64,000 nucleotides of DNA from Ecdyonurus torrentis (GCA_949318235.1 OX439133.1:6520020-6584019), one strand, 5' to 3'; shown: positions 15,947 to 28,680, numbered from the stretch's first letter. Notes: generated by a model not told the origin, from the letters alone. Made by a program: numbers and translations.

Positions 15947-16104
15947 TTATCGATTTAGCGTTCGAGGAGTTGCGAAGAAGCTCATGGGTCCTCTAAAATA
16001 GCATTACGTATATGGGGAAAGACAGGGTAATTATGGTTTGTTAGAAACATACTGCATCGGTTTCGGAGAAATTTAAAAGACGTATTTTAAGCCATAGAAA
16101 TTTT
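15947..16104 (+). mobile_element. MITE family F, degraded copy
   Basis: 'tttagcgttcgaggagttgcgaagaagctcatgggtcc...gcattacgtatatgggga...tcggagaaattta' parallels the intact copies at 19677-19888 and 34160-34391. The left terminus is lost. Confidence 0.5.
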
Positions 16105-16245
16105 CAAAGACGTAGAACACCTTGAACAGAAAACTTGCCTAATATCCTAACATACCTTAATATCAACGTTAATTTGGCTAAAGTCATTGATTTCTAATTT
16201 ATTTTCCATTTACAACATGACAGCTGCGGGTTTTTGACGTCTGAA
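16105..16245 (+). mobile_element. Foldback family B, half copy
   Basis: Matches only the left arm of family B ('gacgtagaacaccttgaaca ... ttctaatttattttccattt ... gcgggttt'). The other arm is missing. Confidence 0.6.
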
Positions 16246-17606
16246 AAGAAAGTTAAATTAAAGGAATTAACTAGATTTTTTTTTAGGTAAAAAAAAAAAG
16301 AGCAAGGAAACTTGAATAACGGGCATTAACAACAAGAAATTCAAATATTGAGGGACCTATTGTCATACTGTTGTATTTTATATATATGATTTTTTCTATA
16401 TATTTTTTACTACAATTAAGCATTTTAATATAACTGAACAGTTTTTCATTTTTTTTCCTCTACCTTATTGGATGCTTATTTTAATCAGTTCCTAAATTTT
16501 TAGCATTCAATTTAAAATTCATTCACCAGCAACTTTAAAATACATTTTATCTTTATATTTAGAAGTCAAATTTTGCAATACTTCTTACAGGTGGTGGCGT
16601 AGCACCAGCATCCATCAGAGAAGAGCTAGAAAAAGGCACAAGACCAATAATTATAATTTAACATCAAGATTAGGGGGAGAAACACATTTTAAGGGACTTT
16701 TTGAGAAAATTAGCTACTTCATTTATTCCAGAAATATTTAAATGATTTTCAATTGTTACTATGCATACTATAACGTTTTTTAAGCTTTTATTTTTTTTTT
16801 TTTCCATTGCCTTCTTTATTTTTGTCAACGCACCACGTCAGAGAAATGAGTTTATTGATTAATAAAGGAACAACTATTTTGAGCTCAACTTTAAGTGATT
16901 TCAGTTTCATCCGCTTCCGTTTCTACTTACTACGCATGCGCAGTACCGTTGTCTCTCGTTGGAGCCAGAAATTAACCTTTTTTTAAATTTCTATATATAA
17001 TCTGAGGCTTACCAGACTTCGGGCTCAATCTGTTTTATACATCAATCTACTGAGCACATATCTATAGTAGTTCAACTTAACATAATAAACAATCATTGTA
17101 ATTTTATTAATAGTTATTCACAATTATATATTTTATTAAAATATATTTTTATTAAAAATGTTTATAAATAATATAATTTTAGCTATGTAGAATAATTGTT
17201 TTTATCATATAATAGGACAGTTGTGTTTTTACCTCTCTGTTGTTTGCTTATAGTGTGTTCTAACATTCTTAGATGTATTGATGCTATAGAGCCGCTGTAG
17301 AGCAGTATAAGTGTATAATCGCGGTTGTTGATGAGATTGATGTTTTCGTGAAATCTCAAATGTGCAAGACATGCGGGAGAGATCTTACTAATATGTCAAA
17401 TATCGGCACACAAAAAATGGGCAATAAACAATACGTGTTTAGATAATTCATTAATTACTCATTTTGAGGGTTCTTTCATTTGATTGCCATGCATAACCAT
17501 GGTAATTTATGTATACAATATTATTGTATAATTGTATATATAAATAAAACTTATTCTCACTCTTATATGATGGTCATTTTGATTACGGGTTCAGATATAT
17601 TTTTTA
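16246..17606. other. Gene-free stretch with repeat fragments
   Basis: No gene supported. A family-F-like fragment lies at about 16583-16752. A fragment with 'catccgcttccgtttctact ... acgcatgcgcagta' at 16862-16975 is related to the element at 11768-11892. Confidence 0.4.
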
Positions 17607-17741
17607 AATATATTGTCGCTGTGGCGGCTAAAGTGCCGATCTGCAAAATCAACAAGGCTCATTATCAATACAAAAACATAGAAAAATTACCTTTGTTGAT
17701 TTTGCAGATCGGTACTTTAGCCGCCACAGCGACGATATATA
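17607..17741. repeat. Near-perfect long hairpin
   Basis: The 41 nt arms (17615-17655 and 17693-17733), starting GTCGCTGTGGCGGCTAAAGT, are inverse copies with one difference, which would be a G:U pair in RNA. The loop is 37 nt. Weaker pairing continues outward through 'atatat'. It lies in the middle of a short incidental reading frame. It may be a small foldback element or a structured RNA. Confidence 0.8.
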
Positions 17742-18027
17742 TCATACAAGAAACCATGTACCGAAAAGAAATCTAAATCTTGCAATACATTAGTCTTATG
17801 GAAAAAGCGTAAGAATGGCAACATTGTCATTTATATTACACAGGCCCAGATATAGAGCGGGTGCGGTGGGTGGTAAAGAATGCATTGAAATGTTGGCATT
17901 TACTCCCATTGTTCTGCAAAATTTTCATTTCCTTCGGGTACATATAATTGAATCGTTATATACACATAAAAAACAGGGGTTCAACTTTTGAATTTTCAGA
18001 GATACAAGACTACAGATATGATTGAGC

Positions 18028-18262
18028 TACAGAGTCAACGCATTCATATAAAAGTTGACGACATGTTAAGTTCTAATATATTTCAGGTTGAATTAAGTTT
18101 TCAAGTATGCGAGAAGAAAAAAAAAATTAACAAAATAAAGTAAATTTTCAAAGAATATAGCCTAAAACCACGTTTGTCCTATATTGAGCAATGCTATTAC
18201 TTGCTCCAGTATGGCGTCAAAGCGTATTCTGTATGACGTCATGTGCATATATGTTATAGTTT
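18028..18262 (+). mobile_element. MITE family A, copy 6
   Basis: 'ctacagagtcaacgcattca' at the left, 'gtttgtcctatattgagcaa' inside and 'gtatgacgtcatgtgcatat' at the right. The termini are degraded and the interior shortened. Confidence 0.65.
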
Positions 18263-18919
18263 AGTATGTATTGTGGAAATGTATAAAAATAACAGTTTTA
18301 CGTACAAAATGAGAAAAAATTATCTAAATATTATAATAAGCAAATATATTTTGAATCAATAATTTAATTACCAGGGTACAGTAATGTTCACTGCTTGGAG
18401 TAACTAATATAACTATATCTTATTCCATTTAAAATTTAAATTAGCTAACATAATAAAATTAACAAATTAAGTTTCAATGTTGGCATAACTAAAAATACAA
18501 TATATGAAGGTATTTTTGGGTAAACTACTGCATCGATTCATTAAAAAAAAAAAAATAATAAAAAAATAAGGGATACAAGACATATTCTTTACCGTGTTTT
18601 TAGCATTTTTTTTTTATTTCTTACAGTATAATAATTTAAGACACAATCTCATTGTTAAATTTTGCACATTTGACATTTAAAAAAAAAGCAGTACAGTACA
18701 GAAAGTATACCTGATTGAAAGTATGTTTTCTATAATGTATCAGACTATTTAGTTTACATAATGTTAAATATGATTTAGGGTTGTATATAGATGGCTTGTA
18801 TCTCAAAATTTTAAAACAAAACTATGAAACTTTATGATGCCTTTTGAAAGTTATTTGTAACTCCAAAATAAAGACGTCTTCTAGTTGCTCTGGAGGTAAT
18901 TTAGATTTTAAAAAATACG

Positions 18920-19082
18920 TGTTAAATAATAATAAAAATTAACATTAACCAAAAAATTAAAAAAAATGCTCACAATATATATAGACAAAATAACGTTAGT
19001 GCTGTATTAAGCATTGTTCTGCATTTCTTCAGTATTACATCGAAGTGCATTCAGTATGACGTCATGCGCATACACCCTATAG
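18920..19082 (+). mobile_element. MITE family A, right-end fragment
   Basis: Ends 'cattcagtatgacgtcatgc' then 'gcatacaccctata', a well-preserved right terminus. The left part is lost. Confidence 0.6.
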
Positions 19083-19129
19083 TTCACATCTTACTGTAAC
19101 AATATAAGGGTTTCTCATTGTTGAGATAG

Positions 19130-19321
19130 TATTTATTTATTGTCCCAGTCAGTTGTTATTTAACAATTTGTTACAACAATAAGCCTTGGTCTTGTCAGCA
19201 TCATTGTATAACAATTTAATGTTACAAACTTTGCTGAGAAGTCAAATCAAATCAATAACGTCAGGAAACACTAGAGATATGTAAACCAATTATATGCAAA
19301 TAGAGAGAGAGAGAGAGAGAT
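19130..19321 (+). repeat. Interspersed repeat ending in short (GA)n, copy 4
   Basis: Body 'cagtcagttgttatttaaca ... ataagccttggtcttgtcag', ending in only about 20 bases of GA at 19302-19321. This shows how variable the tract length is between copies of one repeat. Confidence 0.7.
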
Positions 19322-19676
19322 TTAATACCTTTTAGTAATTTCAGTTCAAATTAAAAGCTGTACGCTACTCTCTTATTTAATTGATTTCTTGCAACAGCTT
19401 TCAATATTTAGTAACAGCAAGATATTTTAGTAACATATTATTTTTATAAGTATATAGTTTTAAAATAATTTTTTTTTAAATAATTAAAATAAAGAATAAA
19501 AAAATGTTCGTTAAAAAGTAATAAATAGTATTAAATTTTATATCGTATTTTTTCTTTTATTTTAATAAATATGTAAATAAATATAATTAATGTCGTACAT
19601 GACAGTGTGTTCGAAATACTTTAATGATTGGCAAATGTAAATGTTTATTGTGAATACTATGTATATAGCAGAGAAT

Positions 19677-19888
19677 GGAGGTTATCGGTTTAGCGCGCGG
19701 GGTGATGCGGGGAAAGCTAAGGGTCCCCTAATTTAACATTACGCTTATGGGGGAAAACACGTTTTTTGCGATTTTTGAGAAAACTACTCCACTGATTTTG
19801 GAGAAATTTAAATGAGAAATACTAGACATACTTTTACGTGTTTAAAGCCATAGAAATTTTTTACGAATTTTTTAAACCGATAACCTCC
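19677..19888 (+). mobile_element. MITE family F, intact copy
   Basis: Starts GGAGGTTATCGGTTTA and ends TAAACCGATAACCTCC, perfect 16 bp inverted termini, 212 bp overall. Internal landmarks are 'ggggaaagctaagggtccc' and 'ttggagaaatttaaatga'. Other copies are at 34160-34391 and, degraded or reversed, at 15947-16104 and 56338-56490. Confidence 0.85.
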
Positions 19889-20952
19889 ATTAACTTTAAA
19901 AGTATAAGATTAAATTTAGTGAACACATTATGTAATAACCAACAACACGTTAAAGACTTGCATTTAATTCTAAATTGCTTATAAAAATAAAAACAGCGAC
20001 TATTATATGACAAACTAGACGGTCGCCTGTTATAATATTAACACAAAGTAAAGAAGAAATAATGATACTTGAAAGTTTAGTTAATCTACGTCAAAATGGA
20101 AGTACGATCAAATATTGAAATTATTGCAATTTAATTAACATAATAACTTTAACAAAATTAGTTTAACAATACAGCAAAATCGAAATAACATTTTTCCTTT
20201 CTTATCTGACGGTCATTTTCGGAAAAACGCTGCACCGATTCCTTAAAAAATAATAATCAAAATAAATAAGATATACTGCATACTTTAACTTATAAACATT
20301 TTTCTTTTGTCATCGCCTTATTATCACATCTTATAGTATAATAATTTAAGACATTTTGACTGTTAAATTTTACAGTTAAAATATCAGTATGAAATGTTTA
20401 CCTGATTGAAAATATGTTTTCTATAATGTGTCACTATTTAGCGATATATAATGTAAAATATGATTATTTAGTTAAAAATAATATTTCCAAATATGTATTT
20501 AAAAAAATCAACACTTCTTTCATATGAGTTTTATTAAATTCTCTTATTATAGGTTTGATTTTAACGCCAGCATTATTGTCCACTTTTAGTTCAAATTAGA
20601 CGCTACACGAAATTCAATTATAATAATATTCTGTTTTGATTTGACGCAACAGCTTTCAAGGTTTAATAACAGATTTTTTTTATTATTATTATTTTTTTTT
20701 TTAGTTTACTGTATAATATAAAAACTAAGTATTTTTACAAATATTTAAAATTGAGAACCTAAGAAACTATATTTCAAAATAATAATAACATAATATTAAA
20801 TTCATATTAGAATTATGTATGCAATCAAAGATTATCATAAATGTTTTCTGTTGGGGTTAGGTGTAAGAGTGGGCCAGACATATTGTCAGGCTTAAACCTC
20901 GCCCTTTCAAAAATTTGTATTTTTTTTCTATGCATTTTTTTGAATAAAGACG

Positions 20953-20953
<1 letters not shown>

Positions 20954-21016
<63 letters not shown>

Positions 21017-21019
21017 TTA
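20954..21019. repeat. (TTTA)n microsatellite
   Basis: About 16 uninterrupted TTTA units. Confidence 0.9.
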
Positions 21020-21060
21020 TTTATTATAATAATTTTTATATTATTTTAATAAATATGTTA

Positions 21061-21718
21061 ATAAGTTTAATTATAGGTATAATTTAAATTAATTCCTTAT
21101 CACCTAAATTGCTTCGATCCCTACATTAGGGTAGACTCTGTTAATAGTTAATAATTAAAAGTAAAAGATGAAATAAAAGGAAATACAATATCAATATTAT
21201 TAATATACATGAACAGTACAAAGAAACTACCACAGATTATATTCTATTCACAGTCATTTCGTTAGAAAGCTTCATAAAGATAACATAGGGTGGTTGCGGG
21301 TTGCCTATACAAATCGTTCGGAAACTTTTGGCCAGAGCTGTACTTAGAAATTATAATATTTATTAAATCAATAAAGAACTCTTTATTTTTACTATTAATG
21401 TTAGGTTAAAAAAACATTTTATGTTTTATTTCAAAATATGCATTATTGTTTTTTTCTTATTGCAAAATGTCGAAACTTGTTATTAAAAATATATTATTAA
21501 TCATATTTGTATTAATGATAGAGAGAGAGAGAAGTTTAAATATTAAATGCTTAAAGTGCATAAATTCATAATTTTAAATACTGATATGCCCGAAATTGTG
21601 CGCTATGGTCATTATCACATGATTAATGCTATATGTTTACACTAAAAGACAATGAAAGCTTCATCAACGAAATAAGATGACACACAGACAGACTCATCAG
21701 TCCACACGGGCAACCTCA

Positions 21719-21812
<94 letters not shown>

Positions 21813-22003
21813 GTTGTTCTGTCATACAGCAGAGATAGACGCGTATTATTGTATCCTAAAATTATAAATTATAAATTACGAGTTTAAGTGAAGAACCCGA
21901 CGTTTATTTTGTTCGTCTTTATTCGTGTCGCTTGTTCATCATAATTCTCATTATTATTTTAGATAACAAAGAGAGTATCTCAACAAATATAATTATACAA
22001 GGT
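21061..22003. other. Gene-free stretch with (CT)n tract
   Basis: No gene supported. A pure CT tract lies at 21721-21809, preceded by 'cacacgggcaacctcaac'. Confidence 0.5.
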
Positions 22004-22026
22004 CTATTTGCTTTTTAATTCTAAAT

Positions 22027-22156
<130 letters not shown>

Positions 22157-22280
22157 AATTATTATATATTTACATACTGTACATACATTTTCAATCACAA
22201 TATTTGCATAAATTATTATATGTTAGACAATATGCTATGAGACTTTTTTTATTCTCTTCCAAGAATTTTTGTTGCGAGTG

Positions 22281-22588
22281 TATAGGGTGTATGCAGATGA
22301 CGTCATATTTATTGCGCTTGGAGGCCATACTGGAGTAGTGAATAACATTGCTCAGCATAGGACAAACTTCATTTAAGCCAATTTTCTTTTGGAAAACGGT
22401 TAATTTTTTGTTATTGTTATTTTTCTCACATACTTGAGATACTAATTCAACATATTTACAGCATCAATGCTCTCAAAAATATTGTATAGTGGTTTTAAAC
22501 TGACAAAATGATTTATTTTCCTATGCCACCCATGTTATTGAGTTATCCAACATGGCGTTGACTTTAACATGAATGCATAGACCCTATA
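22281..22588 (-). mobile_element. MITE family A, copy 8 (reverse)
   Basis: TATAGGGTGTATGC at the left and 'gcatagaccctata' at the right, 308 bp. The interior is the reverse complement of the other copies (ggccatactggagtagtg; aacatggcgttgac). It is inserted a few bases upstream of promoter-like unit 1. Confidence 0.85.
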
Positions 22589-22589
22589 T

Positions 22590-22823
22590 TTAAGACATAT
22601 GACTTTTTTTCCTCTTTATTTGCAGCGTTGAGTTACGTCATTGTTATTTTATATGCTAAAACAAGAAAAAGTCATACTTATATGTGATAGACTTTTTACA
22701 CGCCTATATAAAACCAAGTCCCACGTCCACTGCGTCGGATTTTAGCTTCAAAACTTTACAGTATATATGTAACAACGACAATCCAGCAATATCAACTTAA
22801 GAGGACCTCATTTTAGAGCAGGT
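22590..22823 (+). promoter_or_regulatory. Promoter and non-coding first exon, unit 1
   Basis: Shared motif AAAAAGTCATACTT at 22666-22679, TATATAAAA at 22705-22713, then a GC-richer 5' leader ending 'ttagagcag/gtaagatga', with a consensus 5' splice donor at 22822. The leader has no sustained reading frame. One of six similar units in tandem between 22.6 and 29.2 kb. A transcript starting ~30 nt after the TATA box would give a ~90 nt 5' UTR exon spliced to a distant acceptor. The downstream partner is unknown; the nearest strong + strand acceptor with a 5' UTR is at 38001. Confidence 0.6.
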
Positions 22824-23490
22824 AAGATGAAATAATTTTTATTTCATTTTGTCCTCTGTGTAGTAATGTTTATTGAATTTATAAAAAAAAACTCTATTTA
22901 CATTAAGAGAACTTTATTTAAGAGCTTTATCTTTACTATTATAATATTATTACATCTAATCAATGCAATAACAGATGTTTGAAATTAATTAATAATAAAT
23001 ATTAGATTTTTATGAATTATTATAATTTTCTGAGATAAAAAAAAAAACTCATTTAAAATGAAAATACAAATTTTAACTTTCTCGAAACTTGTATTTAGTA
23101 TTTATCTTTTTGATCTTGCATACTTGCATATACAAGCTTTGAACTTCCTAGGTAATAAAAACAATTTTTATTATACAATTTTAACCTTGTCATACAAAAT
23201 AAATAAATAAAAATAAAAACACAACACATATATTAATATATTATATATTATGCAATCAAGAAAATCAAATTTCTATATTCTAATACAGAAACTTTAATTG
23301 CCATTTATTCTTCAACGCAATTAATTTACAATACATATTATAGAGACGTGCATCGATATAATTATATAAATAGTCTAAATACAATATTTAAGCAGAGAAA
23401 CAGCGAGACAGAGAAGAGAGGTAGATAGAGGGAAAACGAGAGATTGCATTACACAGTAAATTTTTAAAATGATAACATTTAAATCTTTTC
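22824..23490. other. Intron-like repeat spacer
   Basis: Sequence after donor 1 is duplicated after donor 5 (27896-28090), so the array copies include intronic DNA. At 23315-23480 is a copy of a 'gagacgtgcatcgatataat...agcagagaaacagcgagaca' segment seen five times in the array. Confidence 0.5.
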
Positions 23491-23494
23491 TTTT

Positions 23495-23946
<452 letters not shown>

Positions 23947-24469
23947 ATTTTTTTTTTTTGAACAAATAAAAATACAAACACAACATATTATATATCCTAA
24001 TGCAATCAAGAAAATAAATTTTCTTTATTCTAATACAGAAACTTTAATCGCCATTTATTTTTCAACGCAATTTATTTACATATTAATACATATTTTAGAG
24101 ACGTGCGTCGATATAATTATATAAATACAATACAATATTTAAGCAGAGAAACAGTAAAACAGAGAGGAAAGAGACAGAGAGGGAGAGAGAAAAAGAAGAG
24201 AGTTAGAGAGGTAGATAGAGGATAGAGGGAAAGAGTGAGATTGCATCATACAGTAAATTTTTAAAATTATAACATTAATATCTTTTTTATTTTTTATCTT
24301 TTTTATTTACCAAAAAAATTGTTTTCAATTTACAAGCCAATTTTACTTGGTAATAAAAACAGGATTATTATATTATGTGTTTATATTTAGTATAATAATA
24401 TTATGTATATATATTTTATTTATTTATTTAAAAAAAATAAGAAAACAAAAAATTGGTTGCGACTGTATA

Positions 24470-24681
24470 ACAAAGACATACGACTTTTTTTCTTTTTATT
24501 TGCAGCGTTGACTGGGAGTTATATTTGCTAAAACAAGAAAAAGTCATACTTCTATCATTGACTTATTTTTAACGCGCTAATATAAATAAAAGCTGCACGT
24601 TCGCTGCATCGGTTATTGATGGCCTCACAACTATACAACAATCCTGCATGATCAACTTGAGAGAATCTTTTTAGAGCAGGT
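24470..24681 (+). promoter_or_regulatory. Promoter and non-coding first exon, unit 2
   Basis: AAAAAGTCATACTT at 24538-24551, TATA box TATAAATAAA at 24581-24590, leader 'agctgcacgttcgctgcatc' onwards, and donor 'gagcag/gtaagg' at 24680. The variant TATA box and the 'cctgcatgatcaacttgag' leader are shared with unit 4, so units 2 and 4 form a subtype. Confidence 0.6.
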
Positions 24682-24972
24682 AAGGGTAATATCTGTTTAA
24701 TTATTTTTATTTAATTTTATACTCTTCATTCATGAGTCGATTCCATAGTGGATAACTTAATAACATAGGTGGCATAGGAAAATAACTTACACCTTATAAT
24801 TTATCATATCACCTCAGAGCACATTACTCAGCAAATAGTGTATCTCAACAATAATTATACAAGTTCTTTAATGCCATTTTTATTGTGGCCCTTGCCCTTA
24901 TTTAGGAGTTTTATTGTTATAATTTTGCAAATAACTACTTTTTATTTTATTTTTATTTCTTAGTACTCTTAT

Positions 24973-25287
24973 TAAAGCCGTAGAACACCTTGAAAAAAAA
25001 ACTTGCCTAATATCCTAACATACCTAAATATCATCTTTAATTTGGCTGGAGTCATTGATTTCTAATTTATTTTCCATTCACAAAATGTCAGTTGCGGGTT
25101 TACAACGTCACGGCTCGCCTGTTTCCGCGCGCGTGGACCAGGCGAGCTGTGACGTTGTAAACCCGCAACTGACATTTTGTAAATGGAAAATAAATTAGAA
25201 ATCAAGGACTCCAGCCAAATTAAAGATGATATTTAGGTATGTTAGGATATTAGGCAAGTTTTTTGTTTAAGGTGTTCTACGTCTTTA
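24973..25287. mobile_element. Foldback element family B, copy 2
   Basis: Full palindrome: 'aaagccgtagaacaccttg' at the left and 'aaggtgttctacgtcttt' at the right, with a GC-rich centre 'ttccgcgcgcgtggacc' near 25120-25140. It is inserted within the promoter array. The arms are very similar to each other. Confidence 0.85.
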
Positions 25288-25298
25288 GCAATTATAAC

Positions 25299-25300
25299 TA

Positions 25301-25370
<70 letters not shown>
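25299..25370. repeat. (TA)n microsatellite
   Basis: About 60 bases of TA, followed by the same 'atttacatatttacaaacatacattttc' flank found beside the other TA tracts of the array. Confidence 0.85.
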
Positions 25371-25494
25371 AAGTATTTACATATTTACAAACATACATTT
25401 TCTATCACAATATTTGCATAAATTATTATGTTAGGCACAATGCTGTGAGACTTTTTTTTTTTAATTCTATTCCAAGAATTTTTTTGCGAGTGTA

Positions 25495-25725
25495 TTTAAG
25501 TCATACGACTTTTTTTCCTCTTTATTTGCAGCGTTGAGTTACGTCATTGTTATTTTATATGCTAAAACAAGAAAAAGTCATACTTATATGTGATAGACTT
25601 TTTACACGCCTATATAAAACCAAGCTGCACGTTCGCTGCGTCGGATTTCAGCCTCAAATCCTTACAGTATGTAACAACGACAATCCAGCAATATCAACTT
25701 AAGAGGACGTCGTTTTAGAACAGGT
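25495..25725 (+). promoter_or_regulatory. Promoter and non-coding first exon, unit 3
   Basis: AAAAAGTCATACTT at 25572-25585, TATATAAAA at 25611-25619, then an initiator-like 'tttcagcc' about 35 nt from the TATA start, and donor 'gaacag/gtaaga' at 25724. The motif-to-TATA distance is the same as in units 1 and 6 (26 nt between starts of spacing). Confidence 0.6.
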
Positions 25726-25865
25726 AAGATGGAATAATTTTTATTTATTTATTTTATTTTTTACACCCAGTCAATAGTCAATACAATAAAGTACATGAAT
25801 AAAAAGGTACAGGGTGAGGAGTAAACAACAGTACTATAGGCACCATACACACTTTCAACTTCCGA

Positions 25866-25914
<49 letters not shown>

Positions 25915-26672
25915 TTATCTATACAATAAACCATGTCATACAATAATAATAATAAACTAAAAATAAAAACACAACATATTATATATCCCAATGCAATCAT
26001 GAAAATAAAATTTCTATATTCTAACATAGAAACTTTATTTATTGCCATTTATTCTTCAATGCAATTAATTTACAATATATATTTTAGAGACGTGCGTCGA
26101 TACTCGATATAATTATATAAATACAATATTTAAGCAGAGAAACAGCGAGACAGAGAAGTGAGGTAGATAGAGGGATAAAGAGAGATTGCATTACCAGTAA
26201 ATTTTTTAAATGATAATATTAAAAAAAAAAAAAAAAAATCCCTTTTTTTTAAACAAATAAAAATACAAACACAACATATTATATATCCTAATGCAATCAT
26301 GAAAATAAAATTTCTTTATTCTAATACAGAAACTTTAATCGCCATTTATTTTTCAACGCAATTAATTTACATATTAATACATATTTTAGAGACGTGCGTC
26401 GATATAATTATATAAATACAATATTTAAGCAGAGAAACAGTAAAACAGAGAGGAAAGAGAGAGAGGGAGAGAGAAAAAAGAAGAGAGGTAGATAGAGGCT
26501 GGAGGGAAATAGAGAGATTGCATCATACAGTAAACTTTTAAAATGATAACATTAATATCTTTTTTATTTTTTATCTTTTCTATTTAACAAAAAAAAAAAT
26601 TCAATTTACAAGACAATTTTACTTGGTAATAAAAACAGGATTATTATATTATGTGTTTATATTTTGCGACTG
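25726..26672. other. Array spacer with repeated blocks
   Basis: Contains a poly(A) run at about 25869-25911 and two copies (26055-26218 and 26350-26555) of the 'gagacgtgcgtcgatataat' block that also lies at 23315, 24060 and 28490. No gene is supported. Confidence 0.5.
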
Positions 26673-26978
26673 TATAGGGTGTATGCGGATGACGTCATAT
26701 TTATTGCGCTTTGAGGCCATACTGGAGTAGTGCATAACATTGCTCAGCATAGGACAAACTTCATTTAAGCCAATTTTCTTTGGGAAATCGGTTAATTTTT
26801 TGTTATCGCTATTTTCTCACATACTTGAGATACTAATTCAACATATTTACAACATCAATGCTCTCAAAAATATTGCATAGTGTTTTTAAACTGGTAAAAT
26901 GATTTTTTTTCCTATGTCACCCATGTTATTGAGTTATCCAACATGGCGTCGACTTTAACATGAATGCATAGACCCTAT
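26673..26978 (-). mobile_element. MITE family A, copy 9 (reverse)
   Basis: 306 bp, TATAGGGTGTATGC to 'gcatagaccctata'. Very similar to the copy at 22281-22588 and also directly upstream of a promoter-like unit, so the two were probably duplicated together with the array. Confidence 0.85.
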
Positions 26979-26984
26979 AATAAA

Positions 26985-27173
26985 GTCATACAACTTTTTT
27001 TCTTTTTATTTGCAGCAAAACAAGAAAAAGTCATACTTCTATCATTGACTTATTTTTAACGCGCTAATATAAATAAAAGCTGCACGTTCGCAGCGTCGGT
27101 TGTTAGCCTCACAACTATACAACATTGCAACAATCCTGCATGATCAACTTAAGAGAATCTTTTTAGAGCAGGT
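26985..27173 (+). promoter_or_regulatory. Promoter and non-coding first exon, unit 4
   Basis: AAAAAGTCATACTT at 27025-27038, TATAAATAAAA at 27068-27078, leader with 'aatcctgcatgatcaactta', and donor 'gagcag/gtacga' at 27172. The segment between the upstream 'tttgcag' and the motif is shorter than in the other units. Confidence 0.6.
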
Positions 27174-27450
27174 ACGAGCAAGTTAATTCTTTTTATTTAA
27201 TTTTGTACTCTTCATTCATGTTACAGTCGATTCAATGGTAGATAACTTAATAACATAGGTGGCATAGGAAAATAACTTACACCTTATAATTTATCATATC
27301 ACCTCAGAGTACATTACTCAGCAAATAGTGTATCTCAACAAATATACAAAGTCTAAAATGACAATTTTTTGTGTGGCCCTTGCTCTTATTTAGGAGTTTT
27401 ATTGTTATTTTGCAAATAGATGCAAATTTTTATTTCTTAGTACTCTTAGT

Positions 27451-27561
<111 letters not shown>

Positions 27562-27659
27562 CATGCATATACATTTTCAATCACAATATTTGCATGAATT
27601 ATTGTGTTAAACAATAATATAATGTTGTGAGACTTTAATTATTCTATTTCTAGAATTTT

Positions 27660-27895
27660 GGTTTCAAGTGTATTTAAGTCGTACGACTTTTTTTCCTCTT
27701 TATTTGCAGTCGGGGTGACTCGGAGTTATATTTGCTAGAACCAGGAAAAGTCATACTTATATCTTATCATAGACTTTTTACACACCGATATAAAACCAAG
27801 CTGCACGTGTACTGCGTCACATTTTGGTCTCAAAACTACAACGATCACAATTCAGCAATATCAACTTGAGGGAAGGTCGTCATTTTAGAGCAGGT
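27660..27895 (+). promoter_or_regulatory. Promoter and non-coding first exon, unit 5
   Basis: AAAAGTCATACTT ending at 27758, TATAAAA at 27789-27795, leader 'ccaagctgcacgtgtactgc', and donor 'gagcag/gtaaga' at 27894. The 200 bases after the donor resemble those after unit 1. Confidence 0.6.
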
Positions 27896-28147
27896 AAGAT
27901 GTCCTTTTTATTTCATTTTGTCCTGTATACTTATAAATTATAAATGTTTATTGAATTTTATAAAAACAACTCTTTCTTTATATACTATTAATGTTATATT
28001 ATCAATGCAATAACAGCTCCATATATCTTTGAGATTAATTATATAATAATAAATATTGGATTTTTATAAATAATATAATTTTCTGATATATTAAAACTCA
28101 TGCAAATTTAAAATGCAGAAAAATTAAATTTCTCAAAACCCTTATTT

Positions 28148-28490
28148 AAAGGCATAGACCAGAGAAAAACATAAGCATTTATATCTCAAAACACTTGATG
28201 GGATTTACATAAATAACATTAATTTGTCTCAAAACCCAACAGTAGCCCCGTAACAATGATAAGAACATTTGATTTATGCAACCCAGACAACATTTTTATA
28301 CTAATTTTTGCATGTTTCTGATGTCATAAACATGAATAGTCACTTAATTTGCATACTTTACAGTATTTTCACGCTCTCTCGTGGGGCTAACTACATTATT
28401 ATTCTGGTAAAAATGGTCAACAGATTTGAAGATCCCATTTCATGTATATTCATTAAAAAGCAAATTTTGTTTTATGTGGTCTATGGCTTA
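28148..28490 (+). mobile_element. MITE family G, copy 1
   Basis: Left end 'aaaggcatagacca', right end 'tggtctatggctt' (inverted), 343 bp. Landmarks: 'tgatataaatgct'-type in inverse, 'caacagtagccccgtaacaa' and 'acgctctctcgtggggct'. Other copies are at 33515-33690, 37378-37523 and 60549-60890. Confidence 0.75.
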
Positions 28491-28559
28491 ACGCAATTAA
28501 TTTACAATACATATTTTAGAGACGTGTCGATATAATTGTATGAATATAATATTTAAACA

Positions 28560-28680
28560 GCAAGACAGAGAGAGAGAAAGAGAGAGAGATAGAGAGAGAG
28601 AGACAGAGATAGAGAGAGACAGAGAGAGACAGACAGACAGAGAGAGACAGAGAGAGAGGGGGGAGGAGAGAGAGAGAGAT
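28560..28680. repeat. Impure (GA)n/(ACAG)n tract
   Basis: GA-rich with GACA interruptions, continuing the 'agcagagaaacagcgagaca' block present elsewhere in the array. Confidence 0.8.

Larger units (their letters stand above)
18340..21060 (+). repeat. Tandem-like ~1.3 kb repeat block 2
   Basis: Same anchors as the block at 6.8-11.7 kb: 'tatgttttctataatgt' at 18721 and 20411, 'acagctttcaa' near 19391 and 20648, and 'tattttaataaatatgt' near 19560 and 21045. It is interrupted by a family A fragment, a (GA)n-linked repeat and an intact family F element. No gene supported. Confidence 0.6.
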
